From positions 16,176,457 through 16,240,456 of the forward strand of contig JAJEKV010000011.1 in NCBI GenBank assembly GCA_021234155.1: a DNA stretch of 64,000 nt, read 5' to 3'. This document shows, piece by piece, positions 33,481 through 46,800 of the stretch (the stretch's first letter is position 1; every line of letters begins with the position of its first letter). The translations under genes and the position numbers were made by a program. The stretch is from Isoetes taiwanensis (lineage: Eukaryota > Streptophyta > Lycopodiopsida > Isoetales > Isoetaceae). The notes under the pieces were generated by a model. It made no database searches. It had not been told where the DNA came from and was given only the letters and a program-made list of their open reading frames with translations.

Positions 33481-36165
33481 AGTGTACTTTCGAGAATGTA
33501 CTTACAATATACATAAGGTTATAGTATACATTACATAGCACACATTGAATACATTATTAATAAGGATAGATAGATGTGGGCACATTCTTGTACTAGAGCA
33601 TAATGTATTCTAGAGTAAGTTAGCAGGATCAATATCACGAGAATGCGAGTACAAGATATGTACTACAACGAGCATATAACATACATCAGCCATGGCAATA
33701 TCTAATACGTACATTTGCTTAAAATTTTGGGTCTTTGCATAAATAAGAAAGGAAAGATTGAGTAGCATATACATATTAGTCATAAGCCCATAACAAACAG
33801 CAGAGTGGGCGCTTAATAGCAAGTAGTAAAAGTGATCCCATAAATAACCGAATAATCATTAAGAAGACATTAGCACATCAAAACAAAGAGATACTGCCAT
33901 TCCAGCCAGAAGACCGACGCCGTGAGGGATGAGAAGCATTTACAAATGGTAATGCAGCTGGTATATAAAGCCCCAGGATTTGATACCTTTCTTTCTTGCA
34001 TCCATATTTAGGCGGAAACCTTGGTGTTGTTGGCAAGTTACGGATGACTGTTGGCAGCTTCGTCCAGAGCAATGAGATCTTCTCTTTACGCGTGCTGTGC
34101 CGCCGTCACCCGGTACACGGTGCAATTTCTAACCTTCCGCTGCCGGCGTATGACAAATTTGAGGATGGCGGTTCCAACATTTTCAAACTGACTCCTTTTT
34201 GCTTCAATTTCCCCGGCCTGACGATCATGGATAAAGCAGGTTGGCGAACAACTTGTCAGCGCTTTATTAGAAGATTTAACCTCTTCTGTCCATCTTTACG
34301 AGATTTTAGCAACAATGAGGAATATGTTTCACCACAGCTACGAGGAAGGTAGCCCGATCCACGGAGTTTAAACAACGGACTGTTATCTTTTGGGATCACG
34401 GAAACCAATACCTCTCTTTCACCGGAGATAGAGGCGGCTTCATTCTAAAGCTTATTCAGCGACCTTTTACGCTCTTTCACGATTTTTTGGTGAAATACGG
34501 AATATGATCTATTTATTCTCAGCTTGTTGGCGGTATCACTCTCTGTCACTTCATTCAGCATGTCATTTAGAGTATCTTGTTCAACCATTTTTACGCTTCC
34601 AGCGCATGCGATTTAGGGGTATCCGCGATCCTCATTTTTAGGACATCAACACATTTAAACACTTTGATTTTCTTTTGTGCCATACCACTACTACTATAGC
34701 CGGATATGCAAAGGTAGGCAATTTGAAGTGCTTCTTTGTTTTAGATTCTTAGGCGGTGGCCCGGAGAATTTGCTTGCCGGATGAATTGGAGAGGCTATTT
34801 AGCCAGATGGGAGGAATCCGGTGATTGTGCCAAAATTTAAGCAGCGAGTGAAGCACTGTGTCATGATGACAAACAATCAAATATATTCCTTTTTAAATAT
34901 ATAAACAAACGCGGCCTCCTACCATACATTTACATAAAAAGCGGGTTTCTGAATTACAAAATAATTACATGAATTTAGAACTAATGTATGACACCTAGCG
35001 TAACTTTTTACCCATAAGTTACACTCAACACATGTTAAAAACAAAGCGTAATCTAGCCTTGCTTGATTGAGAATAAATTCTTTCTTAAGGACACATACTT
35101 GCTCTCGAGATTAGGAGTTTTTGACACATTAGATCGCTACTGACATGTTGATTTTTAGAAGCACTCTTGATTGACTTGGAAGCGCGCATCCTCTCTCATA
35201 TTTGCCCAGGTTCCCTCGACCTCTTCACGCCTTATGGCTGCTTTTCATAGCGGGTAGCTGCCAGCAAAATCGCCGAAACGCTCAAAACGCCATATTTATG
35301 GCTTATCCCCACCATCATAAACAGCTGCAGCCGGAACCTCGGGTATTGCTTCACCGACACTCAGCTAAGCATGACATGACGATATTTAGTTTCCGTTATG
35401 TTGTTATTTACCGAAGCTTGGAGCCTTTGATACGCGAACTCATGCGTCTATGGCTCACGAGGATCTTACAAGACTATATTAGCCTCAGAATATTTAGATC
35501 CAGTCTGAGGAATGAAGAATGTAGCATAGCAAACCTATGTGGATAAATTGCGGGTAATGAAGCATCTCATCGCCGGGGCTTAAACAACTTTGAGACCAAA
35601 GGCGGGCAGCTAGATTTACAACGACCTCCAATCTCCTCTACTATCTGCGTCTTCTTACCATTTTGTTCTTTGTGTTGCTTGGTTTCACACCGGTGGCGTG
35701 CAAAAGCGATGTCCCGGCGAATAACGGCGAGATGGTGGACTACTAGATGAATCCTCTTGTGAGAGACAGGAGGGTGAGGACAAGGCGTATCTTCGCAGGG
35801 GGCCACTCATTTTGTTTTGTCCCCTCTTAGGCCAGCTGAATGGACCATGCCTCGCTTCCTGTGTATGCACCTCCTTGAGGCTGGAAGCTTCACATTAAAA
35901 TTGGGATCAGGACTGGGCTGAGGCACTCACAATAGCTACATTTGAAGGACTCCAGCTTTCATTTTACATGAGAGGCTGAGTTGTATTCAAAATATGTCCC
36001 AGGAAAGCAATTGTCGCCAGAGCTAGGATAGGTTGTCTGGGGAAAGGAAATTGGGCTTTGTTCAATCAAGAGGCCAGGCACTTGGACATGGACAGGGGCG
36101 AACAAGCAATAAATAGCGAAAATAGGCATTTTAGTACAAAAGAATAAATTTGTCTCTACCTTATG
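33481..36165. other. No recognised gene
   Basis: AT-rich with many GTATAC/TACATT words at 33480-33860, then short frames only. No conserved motif is seen. Confidence 0.35.
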
Positions 36166-36170
36166 TGGGG

Positions 36171-38112
36171 CAAATGGCGCATCAAAGCGCCATTTAATTG
36201 AAAGCTTGATGCATCAAATGAAGCCATGGCCATTTGGAATCAAGCTCCCACCATAGCACATTGTGGGTGTGAATTTCAAACTCTTTCCTTAAGCCGGTAT
36301 CGTGAACAAATGACGCCATGGCTTTCGACCTTCAAATTACTATTTCAGCCTTCATTAAGTTCAGCAGGTATGGCGCTATGGAGCCATTAAGACCAGCACA
36401 CACCATGGGGTTTGCGGAATAGAATGAAGCCACGAAACGCCCGTGCAGTCGAGATTGGTCGCGATTTGGCTTGCTCCCATCACGAAATCTGCATATGTTA
36501 TGCATTTCATGTTTGTATATGTAAATAGGAAGCGGAGGCATGCACTTAACACTTAGAGCACTAACTTTTGCAATTGAAACCGGGGTTCTTAAGGTTTTAC
36601 GGCGGCATTCATGCTCGGCATTTGAACCGCTATACACATGGCGGCAATAGAGCCGAAATTCATACCGAGAAAAGTGGACTTACCCGGTATTAGATAGATC
36701 CCGCGTGGTATGTCGGGAAAGCGCCGGAAGAAGCGCCAAGGATTAAGCCAAGAGCGCAAGGACGCCAAGAAAGCGCCATAAAGCGGACGCGCCAGACGCC
36801 AAAGGCTGGGATTTACTGTGGCGCCGAAGAAAAGCGGCGGCGGCCGCATGCGCCCCGGCTTACCGTTTTGCCTCTTTAAACGAGGCTGAGACGAAACGGC
36901 CCGGTTCGAAAGCGCTGAGCCATACTGCAACGTCTGGCGACTGGCGGATACGCGTGAAGTGTGGCGAGCGACAAGGGATTGCATCGCGAGGCTGGTTTGC
37001 CGCGGCCGATTCAGGAGAATTTGGGCGGTGGCGATTAGAATTTCAATTTAACGGGCGGGATACGACTTTGCGCGTTGAGCGCCGGGCGGGGGCGAGGTGA
37101 ATTTATGTTCCAAATTTAGGCGGACGAAATATTCCGAATTTCAAATTTCCAAATTAGCGGCGAGCATGGACCAATAAAGGGCCCAGCATAGGCGCTGGGC
37201 CGCCACCCAGGCATGAAAGGCATAGAGCACAGACCGCCAGGCATGAAGCGAGCATGAAGCAGCCGGACGTTTTATAAGCCCCAGCGTGAACGTTTTGTAA
37301 CGCAGCGAGCAGCCCAAGATTTCGCCAGACGGGAACGGGTTTAGACGCGGCGATCTTTAAACGCGGGCACTTCAACAACCCTTTTTGAAACTTTTCGTGT
37401 TTTCGGCGCCATTTCCCCTGATTCGGCCTCAACACTTCAAAGCTTACCGCGATTTTGGACCAAATTGGCTTCAGTAAAATGTCGACAATCAGACTCCTCG
37501 AGAATATGGAGAGGCGGACTGCGCGCACCTCATGGAGCAGTGTATGAACTCCTTTGCAATAATTTGTTTTGGGGCTAAATGGCGCCATAGCGCCATTTAG
37601 ATGCCCCAGTAACCAGTTTGGGTCTTATAGTTAACAAATGGCGCCATGGCGCCATTTGGATACGACACTTTTAGGAGAGCACTTTACTGGAATGTCCGTG
37701 CTTACTCTAGGAGGTCTTTACGAGTGCGCCATGGCGCCATTTGATGTCTCTATTAAGCTTACCATGTTGTTGGCAAATGGCATGGCGCCATTTGATAATC
37801 AATAACTTACCATAGGGCCTTGTTGGCAAATGGCGCCATGAAACTAAGGCGACAACACCATGGACATTTGTTTGTGAAGCCGGCTGGCGCCCATTTTATT
37901 CGTCGATCCGGTAACTTTCCGATGGGTACTTCACATGTATTCTCCACCACAAATCGCGGTGCATCCACCCGGTCGAACCACTCTCCTTCCGACGCATCTT
38001 CGCTGTTTGGAAGGGAGAGTCGGGCCCGGAAGTAGGCTCTAGCGACGAACCGCCGGATGCATTTGGGCTGGCTTTAGCAGCCTGGCGAACTTCGGATACA
38101 AATGGCGCCAGC
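36171..38112. repeat. GC-rich block with repeated TGGCGCCA palindromes
   Basis: The word GCGCCA or its complement occurs about 18 times. Near-perfect palindromes: CTAAATGGCG-CCATAG-CGCCATTTAG at 37575-37600, a perfect 24-mer (AAATGGCGCCATGGCGCCATTT core) at 37635-37658, partial copies at 37725-37742 and 37825-37843, and an imperfect 21-mer at 37774-37794. A looser pair (CAAATGGCGC / GCGCCATTTA) is at 36171-36196. Minus-strand frames of 131 and 144 codons (36984-36589, 37588-37154) lie in the block. They match nothing I know and are probably by-products of high GC. Confidence 0.75.
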
Positions 38113-38910
38113 AAACCATTTGCTGAGCTCTCCCCAGGCTGCCAGCATTAAAGCCATGCATACGAACGCCTCCAGCGATGCCGAACCGCGGATTTCGAGA
38201 TACGAGTGGCCAGAAGCGTTTTCTTGATTGTGTTTGCACGCTGACCCAAAACCATTTCGCGATACCCTTTGTTCTGCGTGCCCCTTTGTTGCGGCTTCGC
38301 AGTAAAATGCGAGAACGTTTCGTCGACCGGACATCTTTGGCGTGAGGCGAATGCGGGAATTACGCATGGAATAACGGGTGAGCCCACTACGGGCTTCGAA
38401 AGGCTGGAAGGCTTCACCTCTCACTTATTAGGGGCGTTGGAATAGGGGCGGCGTATCGCGGTCAACATGAAGATTGTTGTCAAAATGGGTAAAACGATTG
38501 GTCCAGGACATGAGGATACTGCGGCAGGGAATAATTATCGTTTATGTGAATTTTGAGTTTTATGGATGCCTATGACCATACGCTAGCATTTAACAAATAT
38601 GGTTGTAGCGAAAAACAGGATGACGACTTTGAAGAGGAAACCCACAAAAAGAAATCTTGAGGAGGGCATTATACGTTCTAACCCGCCAATCGGATGAGCA
38701 GTGAGGAAAAACTCGCTATTCGTTGGCTGGGAGCATTGGCAAGCGAGGAAACTACCGCATGTTGTGGACACGCGCATGGCTAAAACGATTGTGAAGAAGA
38801 CAGAACTGACTGGGGACACTGCCCGGTAGGCAAAGACTCCTCATCTTCTCACGGGATGTTGGCGGACTGAGGAAAGGAAAGGCGGGCGGGCAAGAGGATA
38901 CCAGAAGGAC
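38113..38910. other. No recognised gene
   Basis: Right flank of the GC-rich block. Short frames only, none recognised. Confidence 0.35.
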
Positions 38911-38913
38911 GCA

Positions 38914-39090
38914 GACTTGAAGGAAAAGAAGGAAAAGAAAACAGCCCGAAGGGAAAAGGAAAGAGGAGGATTGGGAAGGATAAGGAAGAGAAGGAAGAAG
39001 GAGAAGGAAAGGAAAGAAAAGGATAGAAGGGAAGGCAAGGGGCGAAGGAAGGAAAGGAAAGAATGGGATGGGAGGAAAGAAAAGCTTAGG
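38914..39090. repeat. Polypurine tract, GGAAA/GAAGG-rich
   Basis: About 175 bases of almost pure purine on the plus strand (GAAGGAAAAGAAGGAAAAGA and similar). Such homopurine tracts can form triplexes. The lysine/arginine-rich frame through it is an artefact. Confidence 0.8.
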
Positions 39091-40181
39091 GCTGGAACCT
39101 CACGGGATGGGACACCCTAAAACAAAGGAGGCGGCTGGGACAGTCTGGCCCGTCCTGGGATGGTGAGTGAACCTCAGGAGCTGGAAGCATGGCAGGAGGA
39201 TCTTGGAACGCTGCCCAGGCCAAAGGGACCGATGAAGCAGGCAAGGGAGGCTGCACTAAGAATAGCTGGGCACTTGCTAGAGGTGCACACCCATAGGCAA
39301 GATTAGTTGAGGAGAAGAGGAAAGGACGGATACAGCGGATACAAAATTCACGATCCAGGCATGGGGCGTTCCTGCGGGACATCACATTTACAAAAAATAG
39401 GCGATGTTCAAACTATATCAAGGGCGACAAATCACACGAGCATCGGACAGGTAAAAGGATATAGACGCGATGGCGTTAGTGGAGTCCTTTTCCGAGAGAG
39501 ACCAGCATCGGTGTTCATCCCGTGATTGATTCAAATGAAATCCCACTCCTGCGAACAAGGCTGGTAAGCGGAAAACGAGGGATGACCTCATGGGGATGCA
39601 CTATGCGACAGTGAATGGCAATCGATGATTATAGCTGCTCGGCTGGCATGTAGAGGCTTCGGCGCAAAGTCCCAAGAACAAATATCAAGGTATCTTCTGG
39701 CTGGAATTACTTAAGTGTTATCGCTTACGATCCAGCGAAACGAGGAATACTGCGCGGGCGCTTCGGTTGTGAAGTCAATATTATTATCGCTGCGAAGACT
39801 ATTTTTCAAAGAAACCTTTCATTGACGACATAAGCACTGGGCGCAACAATATACTACTGTCGCGGGGAAGCGGTGATCCATCGGGGCCAGCGAGGCGATC
39901 CGCTTCCGAACCATACAAAGAGCCACATATTGCCAATTTGTTGGCAAGATTAACCGACGTGGCTTCATTTACTCGTCGCTGGCCGTGAGCCATTTCGCTG
40001 TTTAAGCCAGGCGCCCGCGGCGCTTTTCCTCATTGAATATGGACTAACTTCTTGACTGTTTCAGCGTTATACAGCTTTGGCTGAAGTTACCATGCGTGGT
40101 AAGCATCCAGATTTCAACCAATGGGTCTTCATGCGAGAGGATATTTTTGATTATTCATGTCCCTATATGGAACTTGTGCAA

Positions 40182-40203
40182 ATCTTGCAAAATTTTGCAA
40201 GAT
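40182..40203. repeat. Perfect 22-bp palindrome
   Basis: ATCTTGCAAAA and its exact reverse complement are directly abutted, within otherwise unassigned sequence. Confidence 0.85.
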
Positions 40204-43200
40204 AACAAAGGGATTCATTATTACTGTAGGCGGGCAAAAGATCATGACTTCGCCGGTGGAATTCTGCCGGGAGGTTACATGAGAAGTCACCGACTTCACT
40301 GGTGTCGGGTTTTGTTCGAGGAAGTCTTTGAATGGGAGACCGTCAAGGTCACCGATTGATTATCACAATTGAAAGCAATTCTTCAAGGCAGGGCAAAAGA
40401 CACTAAGATCCGCTATCTTTCTTGTGAAGAAGGAGATTTTTGGTATCGTGAGAGGATAATTTTCAGGAAGTTCAAATCCTTCAACGTCTGATCAACTGCC
40501 CGTCTTAGGAGCCGAGGATCACGGAAGCCTCTGTTTCATGGCCACCCTTGCATAGTAAGTGGGTTGAAGCTGAGTGGGCAAAGGAAGGCGTTTTGATAGC
40601 GTGCCGGCCTTGGCAAGATTCATACGCAATGCTGTCTTTAGAGAAGTCTTGAAGACTTCCGTTCGTTGGCTGGCCGGGGAGCGGCCGGGGGCAAGTTGTT
40701 TCTGTACGGCATCGCTTGATTGCCTTGGACACTAGAGCAATATTTCAATGTGGGATGGCGAAAACCACACTATCCTAATTTTTTAGCTCACGGTACATAA
40801 GGAACACCACAGTGATTCTTTACTGGATAGTGTAATTGTTTGTGGGCACCAACTTTTATTTACCCAAATGCAGTGTTGGATGATGGGTTCAGATCGAGGA
40901 AGTTTTATTAACGCGTATGAGGGGCGGTAAAGTTAGGACTCCCCGAGGAGTTGAGTTAGCCCGCCATTAATGTACAAAATTCAGGCCACTTGTAGGTCAT
41001 CGATGATGATGACACTCAAATTTCCCCTTCAGCGGTCATCCTCAGGGCAACACTGAGTTCATTGCTAACGAAGAGGTGAGCCCAGGAGTCTATGGCGAGG
41101 AAAGCTACGCGGCGGGTGGAATTACTGACGCACCCGAGGGACATAACATCGAAACCAGGCTGGGGCTGTATACTCCTACGTCGCAGCCGTGCCCGCCCGG
41201 GAAACGAGGGTGTTTGATTACTTCTCACATGGTTCGCGCGTAGGGCTTCATTGATGAATAAATTTTTGCATTGTGTTAGTGACCCGGTTAAGCGAGGAGT
41301 GCCTAAGGGGATTCTTGATAGGCTTGACCCTCTTTGAATCTATCATACTTTAGCAGTTCCTTCGGATGGGTCTTGCGACATTTGAAGAAGGTACAGCCAG
41401 ATCCCACCTGAAATCAGAATGCGAAGTTCAGGCGTGTGGACATGATTTGATCAAAGAACACACAATTGATGCGGACATTCTTAGTGTTGCCATTTCCTTT
41501 GCCCACGGCGTTGAGGACTTTGCCGGGGATCCTATAGTTTGGCGACGCTTCGGACCTTAGCCTGGCAATCTGGAACGATCGTCGCGGAAAGCGGCCCGAT
41601 CGATCACGGAGATCACGATCGCGGAAGGCCCCGATCCCGATGGGACTGTTACCGAATTTTGTGATTATATAATTTAAATTGGCCACAATAATCGCGCGAA
41701 AGCGTTTCTGCTGAGAGTCCTTGCCCATTTACGTAGCATTTTGATATGCGATCTATGAATTTGATTTTTAACTAATTTGATATTTGTGTTTCTTTAGCTT
41801 CATTATATACACTCTTAGTATTTTTAATGGCGCTTGATAAGTAGCGTTTAGAGCCATATTTTCTAAATAAACATGTTGCCTCAAAAATTGGCATGGAATA
41901 GTTTAAAAAAGGATTTTTGTTCCTAATTGGAATCCACCCGAAATTTCTCATTTAATGAAATTGTGCTTACATAGCGCTCAAGACTGCACATCCATAAATT
42001 GGATATTTAAGGCGCTCCTCAATGAAGCGCGGAAAAGATAATAAACTTCAGCAGAAACAACTTTGAGGATTTCATGTTCAACCCAGGACAAAGAGGTTAA
42101 GTAAGGTGTACATGGTGTTTCCTGTGGCCTCAAGCGGTCCATGAGCATGGTATCCAAGCGGTTGACGCCTTCCTCCGGGATCACATAGCTGAGCGAGGGC
42201 GAGAAATAACATATTATCAAGAAAAGCATCATATTTTGGCACAGCGTCCGTATGTGGATACCTTATTAATAAATTTGAATTTTACGGCGAGTGCGGAACC
42301 AGTGCCAAAAATTTCAAAGGGATGGGCCCCGGTGAAATTTACTTTGCGCGGGTCCGGTCTGGAAGTGGAAAAAGAACAATTCATCTCGGTCAACAAAGCC
42401 TGTTATTGACATATGCCTATTTACGTAAGCGATTACACCTCTTCATGGTCGTATCTGTGCGCTGACACTACTGGCTACCACCATTACATCGGAAACCTAT
42501 ACCACCAGCTACGCACAAGGCTTCTTCGTAACGGACAAAGCATGCCGGATATCCCATGTTGGTGATGGCGGGAAGGCACGCCAGAAGGAAGGTGATGCTC
42601 TTCAGCGAAGCAAATACGGACACTTTGCGCTTTGATTCTGAGCGTCAAACTATCGAACACCAGTAGGTCTACAAGCTCAAAATTCATTACGATTGTACAA
42701 TGTATGATTTCAAAGCATGTGGTGGTTTAGCGTTTACTGTTAGAGATGCGGGTTTTCCTTAAGACACTTTTCCCGTGCGCTGGCATTAGGACGCTACTCT
42801 CCACTTACTTGGCGCTCTTGACTTGAAATTGCGTCAAAAAAAGGGATAGCTATGCGGCGCTTTGTATGAGGATCTTGAAAGGGAAGTCTGGCCCGGGCGG
42901 CACCGGACTTATCCGGCAGAGCAGGCGATTGGTGTGCGAACTTCAAAGAGCACTTATATAGGTTCAAACAAGCCCTCGAAGGCTTGATATGCAAAATATT
43001 ACACTGTCTTTGTTCTCTTCGGGTGGTTACTCTAATACTACCCTTTATTTTAAACATCATGATGTCATCATGCCCCATTAATATTTTAATGCAAAAGTAG
43101 GGCTAATGGATTGTCTCGTTCGCGGTGGAAATTATGATTTTGAAAGTTTCCCTATGGTTTGATTTTTAAGAATATACGATGGCGCTACTCTATACAAGGA

Positions 43201-43783
43201 TGAACTACAATATATTGACTTTGGGCGCACAGGATAGTTCAATGTCACATAAGAAAGAATATTTGAGGCAATAAACACGACGAATCAGACATGTTGACGT
43301 ATTAAAACTATTAATATTATTACATATCTTTCGTTCAGTTATGATCTATTAGTAAAACCATATGAATTTCCCCATAGCACCCCATCTGTTGAGAGCATTG
43401 GATAGGCATATGGACAAATTGTATTATATTATGTTCTGGGCCATAGAAAGTGATCCTCGTTTTGTAGAGTATGCTCCCACCATTGAAGTACATTGTATTG
43501 CAAAATCAAATGAAATACTTTTAAGGTTGATGACCATCTTTAAGCATTCAATTGCCTTTTTCATTCTCTTTCTTTTCTTTGGCATTTATTCTTCTTCTTT
43601 GATATGGTTTCAATTTTTTTAATTTTTATATCTTGTAATTTTTCATATTATCTTTTTCAGTGATTTTCTCTTTTGTGATGTCTTGCGACAAGTATCATTA
43701 GAGAACACATTTACCTGCAGGGACACGCGAGACTAAATTTTCTGAGGATTAGCTACGGACCGAGGTATGATGTAAAAAGTAAT

Positions 43784-43818
43784 CTACCTACCTACCTACC
43801 TACCTACATATCTATCTA
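43784..43818. repeat. (CTAC)n / (CTAT)n microsatellite
   Basis: Six CTAC units pass into TATCTATCTATT. Confidence 0.85.
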
Positions 43819-46800
43819 TTTTAGAACTTTTATTTCTTGAGTCTACTTACAGCAAATAAATTGGAGATCCACTGAAACTTGCTCTTCCTCCCTCTTATAG
43901 GCCCTTGTAGGGAGACGAAACATGCGAGCCAAGACCTGGCCCAGGAATGTATCAAAGACAGATAATGAACATTTGGCTGATATAGAGAATCATCCTTCTC
44001 AGAACACTCACCTTTGTCTCGTGATGTGAAAATAGAAAATTTCGCTTTAAGTAGAACCAGACAGGAGGCTAGCTACAAAGTGACCCTTTAATATTTTAAT
44101 TAATTTGCACCCTAACATATGAAAGGTATGCCAATAAAAAAATTTCTCCACTCTTCTTCTAGGTAGAGGCATGCTTATGGACCATTTTCAGTGCACGTCG
44201 TGGACCTAGCCACTGGCGGCTTTCACGACACATAATGGGCATGTAATCCAAGAGTATGCAGCAAGAGATCTTGAGAGTTTCATCAGTGTAACGTTGCACA
44301 TCCCTCCTCATAGGACCTTGCCCATGGACTGTGGAAGTTGTTGGGGAAACGTGGGGAAACTCACTTGTCTCAAGTCATGTGGAATGCAGATGAAGATCCA
44401 ATATCATGGTTAATGCCAACTCATATATTTGTGTTGCCCTAGCACCTCTGCCGTGTAATTTTGAAAGGACTAGCATATCTTGGGGATAGAATTTAGGCAG
44501 ATAATATAGGCAGAGGTTTAATTGCAACATCGAAGGATACACAAGGACTTCATTGAGACCAGGGAATGAAATACTGTTTCAAGGTAACAGCGCAATAGTA
44601 TGTATATTTGCACCATGTAATATATATGGAAGGGGTGCATAAAGCAACCACCACCAAAACGGACCTCTCTATATAGCAAAACATGAGAGATCAAAATAGA
44701 GGACATATTAAAGATATAGTTATTTTATGTCCAAATACTTAGATCTTTATATCGGAGTACTTTGATTGAGATATTAGAAGCTTAAAGTAAAAAAATTCTA
44801 AGGCGCAGAGCTGAGATGTCAGGTAATGCGGTTGAATTTAACTATGTCATTTAAAAGCGGACTTATTTAAACCGGTCGTGGATACTTCGAAGCAATGCGA
44901 TTAGGTTTATCGAGAAGCAGTGAAAAGCTGCATTGCTGCTCTAAAGAAATCGGTTCGTTTTGGAAACTTGCAGGGAGCTATGCAACCATAGATCTTCATA
45001 ACATGCCTGAGTGCCTTTAGGCATTTAATGATGTGCGCTTCAAAGATGCACCAATCTCTACAGGTGGATTTAAGCGCCTGGTATAAAATTGGAGAGAAGT
45101 GGAACCATGTTCTTCAACTTGTTGGCCGAGGCAAAAGACAGCTCAGGTATTGAGTTGTGATTGAGTCGGGGCCATCATGCGTATTAACATTCACTGGATC
45201 TAGAATCCTTTACTTGCTGCAAAATAAGTAAAGAAACTAAACAAACACCAGAACGGCACATGCATTTGCTCATATTCAATCCCTTTCTCTCTCTTATGGG
45301 CAATTAACATGCGTTTTAGCATAACTCCCTTTCAGCTAATAAGGTATTTGAGATATTCGTGCCGTCTGTGTTTAAGCTGTCAAGCCTTTTCGAGTCGACA
45401 CTAACTCTTTGCTTTTCGTTCTCACAAAAGCGTGATGTAGGGTTTGGCGATGTCTTTTCTTATTAGGATATTCATTGAACTGAGAAAGGGCCAGAGACTT
45501 TTTGTATCCGGGTGAAAACCTCTTTTGGGATTTTGTATCAATTGCTTTCCTTTTCACCCTAGCATCGCGTGTTATTTGGCTGCTTCATATTGTTGAATAG
45601 TCGATTCCCTCGCATTCGCAAGCAAACATTGTATACTATTATTTATGTAATGGTGGCCATTCTCTCCCTATGCAAGAACCAAACTTCAGCTTTTCTTTTA
45701 AAACCAGCTGTATATTGGGTAGCGTTTTGAATATATAGAAAAGGCATACATGTTTGAAATTCAATCTGATGATCAATAACAAAAGGGTTTATTGTAGATA
45801 TTGGGTTGAAAATGGAAAGAAAGGAGTTGCATAGGTGCTAGAACCATATGGAAGAAATGGATTATGCGGAAGAAGCGAAAAGAACTTAAGGATCGACGCT
45901 GGGATTCTGGTAAAATAGCTCGTGGACGACAAGTATTGATGAGTTGGCCTGAAACAGGCATTGTGGATTGATGATTATACATAAAGTTGTGAGGTTGAAA
46001 ATAATTATAAGCATTGCCACCTGCGGATCCTTAATTCCAGAAGTTTTAACCGCATTTCATGGATAGTGAAAATGGAGTTAGCGTTCATTGCAGAAAGAGG
46101 TGCTCAATACCCACATAAAGTACCGCCAAAAAATGCCTATAAAATACGGCGCATTAAGGAAGGATAAAATATATTTTGGAATGAAATTCATTGTTAGCCA
46201 CAATCCCTTTCATTTATATGATAATACTTACGAATTGCGGCAGGATGGCCATGGAAATCACGTCCAAAAATGTGAATTCATACCACGACATAATTAAGTA
46301 AGATAATACCTATTAAATTAATACCTTATTACAAATCATACCGCTATTGTAATTTTACGTGAAATAGCCTTGTTCAGAAAATAATTCCCGTTTTGCAAAT
46401 AAAACCCCATTCCAAAATAAGTTCCGCATTTTCAAATGATACCACGTTCCGACGTTACTGAACAGAATGACCGCCCAAATAATACCCCATTCAAATAACA
46501 TACCACTGAACTTCAAATACATACCATACTTGTTTCGAAACAGTTTGATGAGATAACAACTTGAGGCGGGAGTTATCAGTAACAAATTGGTAGAGCAACA
46601 TTTTTGCATTGCATTTTAAAATTCGCGGTAGACTTAACTGACTAGATTTCAAAAGGAAACAAAATTTAACCGCTTAGAATACAGCGACGGGCTGTTCTTA
46701 GTTGATTTCCTACTTGATTAAAATTCTTTAGAAAAACCGAGGCAGAGCAGATAGGCGTAATGGAAATTACTAGGAGGATTAACGGTAGTCCGATGGTATT

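Noticed and set aside
37575-37843. TGGCGCCA sites as E2F operator array
   Set aside because: The core overlaps an E2F site but the flanks (AAAT/ATTT) differ from the usual TTT-SGCGC form, and no gene promoter is recognised nearby.
41330-41400. SDGSC motif suggesting an OTU-type protease remnant
   Set aside because: One short motif in a frame broken on both sides; expected by chance.
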